Of a stretch of 64,000 bases of DNA, positions 63,207 to 64,000 are shown in pieces (positions within the stretch are counted from its first letter, which is position 1; every line of letters begins with the position of its first letter). The translations under genes were made by a program, and so were the position numbers. The notes beneath the pieces were generated by a model that made no database searches, was not told where the DNA came from, and was given only the letters and a program-made list of their open reading frames with translations. The DNA is from Strongylocentrotus purpuratus (lineage: Eukaryota; Echinodermata; Echinoidea; Camarodonta; Strongylocentrotidae): positions 4,843,214 to 4,907,213 of the forward strand of contig NW_022145609.1 in the NCBI RefSeq assembly GCF_000002235.5, given 5' to 3'.

Positions 63207-64000
63207 GCAGGTTTATAGAGAGAGAGAGAGAGATGATGGAACGAGATTTATTTGTTTTTAGCTTTAAGAGGCACCAGGCTGTGAAATAAATATTTTCTTC
63301 TGTATGTTTTGAGTTTCATGCTGGTATGATGCTGCTACCATGTATCGAATGGAATATTACTTCTGTGAAGATACATTGTAAGTTTCAATAAAGATACATG
63401 TACATACTGTAAAAAACAAATAGGCACCTGTAGTAGCTGCAGGACTCCACACTAGCTTTTTGGGGAAGAGGTCTGAAATGTACTTTTTAGAGTGTGTGTC
63501 TATGAGCTCTATGTTGAATATATGAGCATTGAGGGTCCGGATGTCAATTTTAGGGCACCCTTGCCAGTAGACAAATGCACACATGCAAACATATGGAAAT
63601 AAATTCCAACGTAACTCCTGTTGCTGCCTTGATTTGAAATCATGTATACTTGTTAAGCTCTTTAATCCTAAACAACTTAAATGTTTAGATTTTACGGTGA
63701 AAGATATATGAAAGGTTATTTTTGTGCATTTGGGGGAATGGTCGCCCGTAGAGGTAAGGTATACTGTTAGCAGGGATAAACATGTAGGACCGGTTTAGAG
63801 GAGAAAACACTTGTTGTAGAACTTCCCTTGCAACAGAAGAACTGAATCTGATATACCGTAGTTCCTTTTGATGGTTTAATACAGAATATATGTCTTTCAT
63901 CATACTTCATAATGTCATATCCCACTCGGGATGGTCTATGGAGGCAAAGTACACATGTCAGCCATACAGAGCTGTAGCAATTGCAAGGCGCCTGCACTTG
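63207..64000. other. Right edge of the window, no feature recognised
   Basis: Short GA repeat at 63218-63232; otherwise unremarkable AT-rich DNA. The plus strand at 63918-64000 is open in one frame (SGWSMEAKYTCQPYRAVAIA and on), but lacks a recognisable PARP motif, so I do not call it an exon. Confidence 0.4.

Overview
The window is animal nuclear DNA: long AT-rich introns, GT/AG splice sites, LINE and SINE debris, many short inverted-repeat elements and two minisatellites. Only two protein-coding genes can be supported, and they point away from each other. The repeat families (notably elements whose ends read GGGGAAGTCCACCCT or AAGTCCACCCTAAT next to TTAA) and the close match to vertebrate HDAC3 suggest a marine deuterostome, most likely an echinoderm. 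The species is an inference, not something the sequence proves.

Layout. 1-4200: no gene; fold-back element, degenerate GGGGCAC-type repeats, direct repeats, a 34-base poly-C tract and pyrimidine-rich DNA. 4200-8579: no coding sequence; this could hold a long HDAC3 3' UTR plus inserted elements. 8580-18818 (minus strand): a complete HDAC3 in 11 exons, 432 residues, with every catalytic and inositol-phosphate contact checked present. 18819-19067: a 249-bp head-to-head promoter. 19068-59175 and beyond (plus strand): 14 exons (735 residues so far) of a protein I cannot name. It has an acidic linker, a GNAT acetyltransferase fold, a coiled coil, a second very acidic segment and the start of a PARP-like ADP-ribosyltransferase fold in which the usual histidine is cysteine. 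The gene runs off the right end, or its last exons were not recognised. 59176-64000: no further exon found, only mobile-element pieces and simple repeats.

The large introns of the second gene hold most of the unusual DNA. Intron 7 (12 kb) carries a 9.2-kb, 37-bp minisatellite with higher-order structure, set between copies of one repeat family and bounded by a 16-bp inverted pair. A young 5'-truncated LINE sits at the 76-nt exon 8 and is flanked by exact 109-bp target-site duplications, so the whole exon with its 3' splice site now exists twice; reading frame allows exactly one copy to be used. Intron 13 starts with a second minisatellite (57-bp period).

Functionally, a lysine deacetylase and a predicted acetyltransferase/ADP-ribosyltransferase-like protein share one short promoter region. 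Co-regulation is plausible but is inference from layout only.
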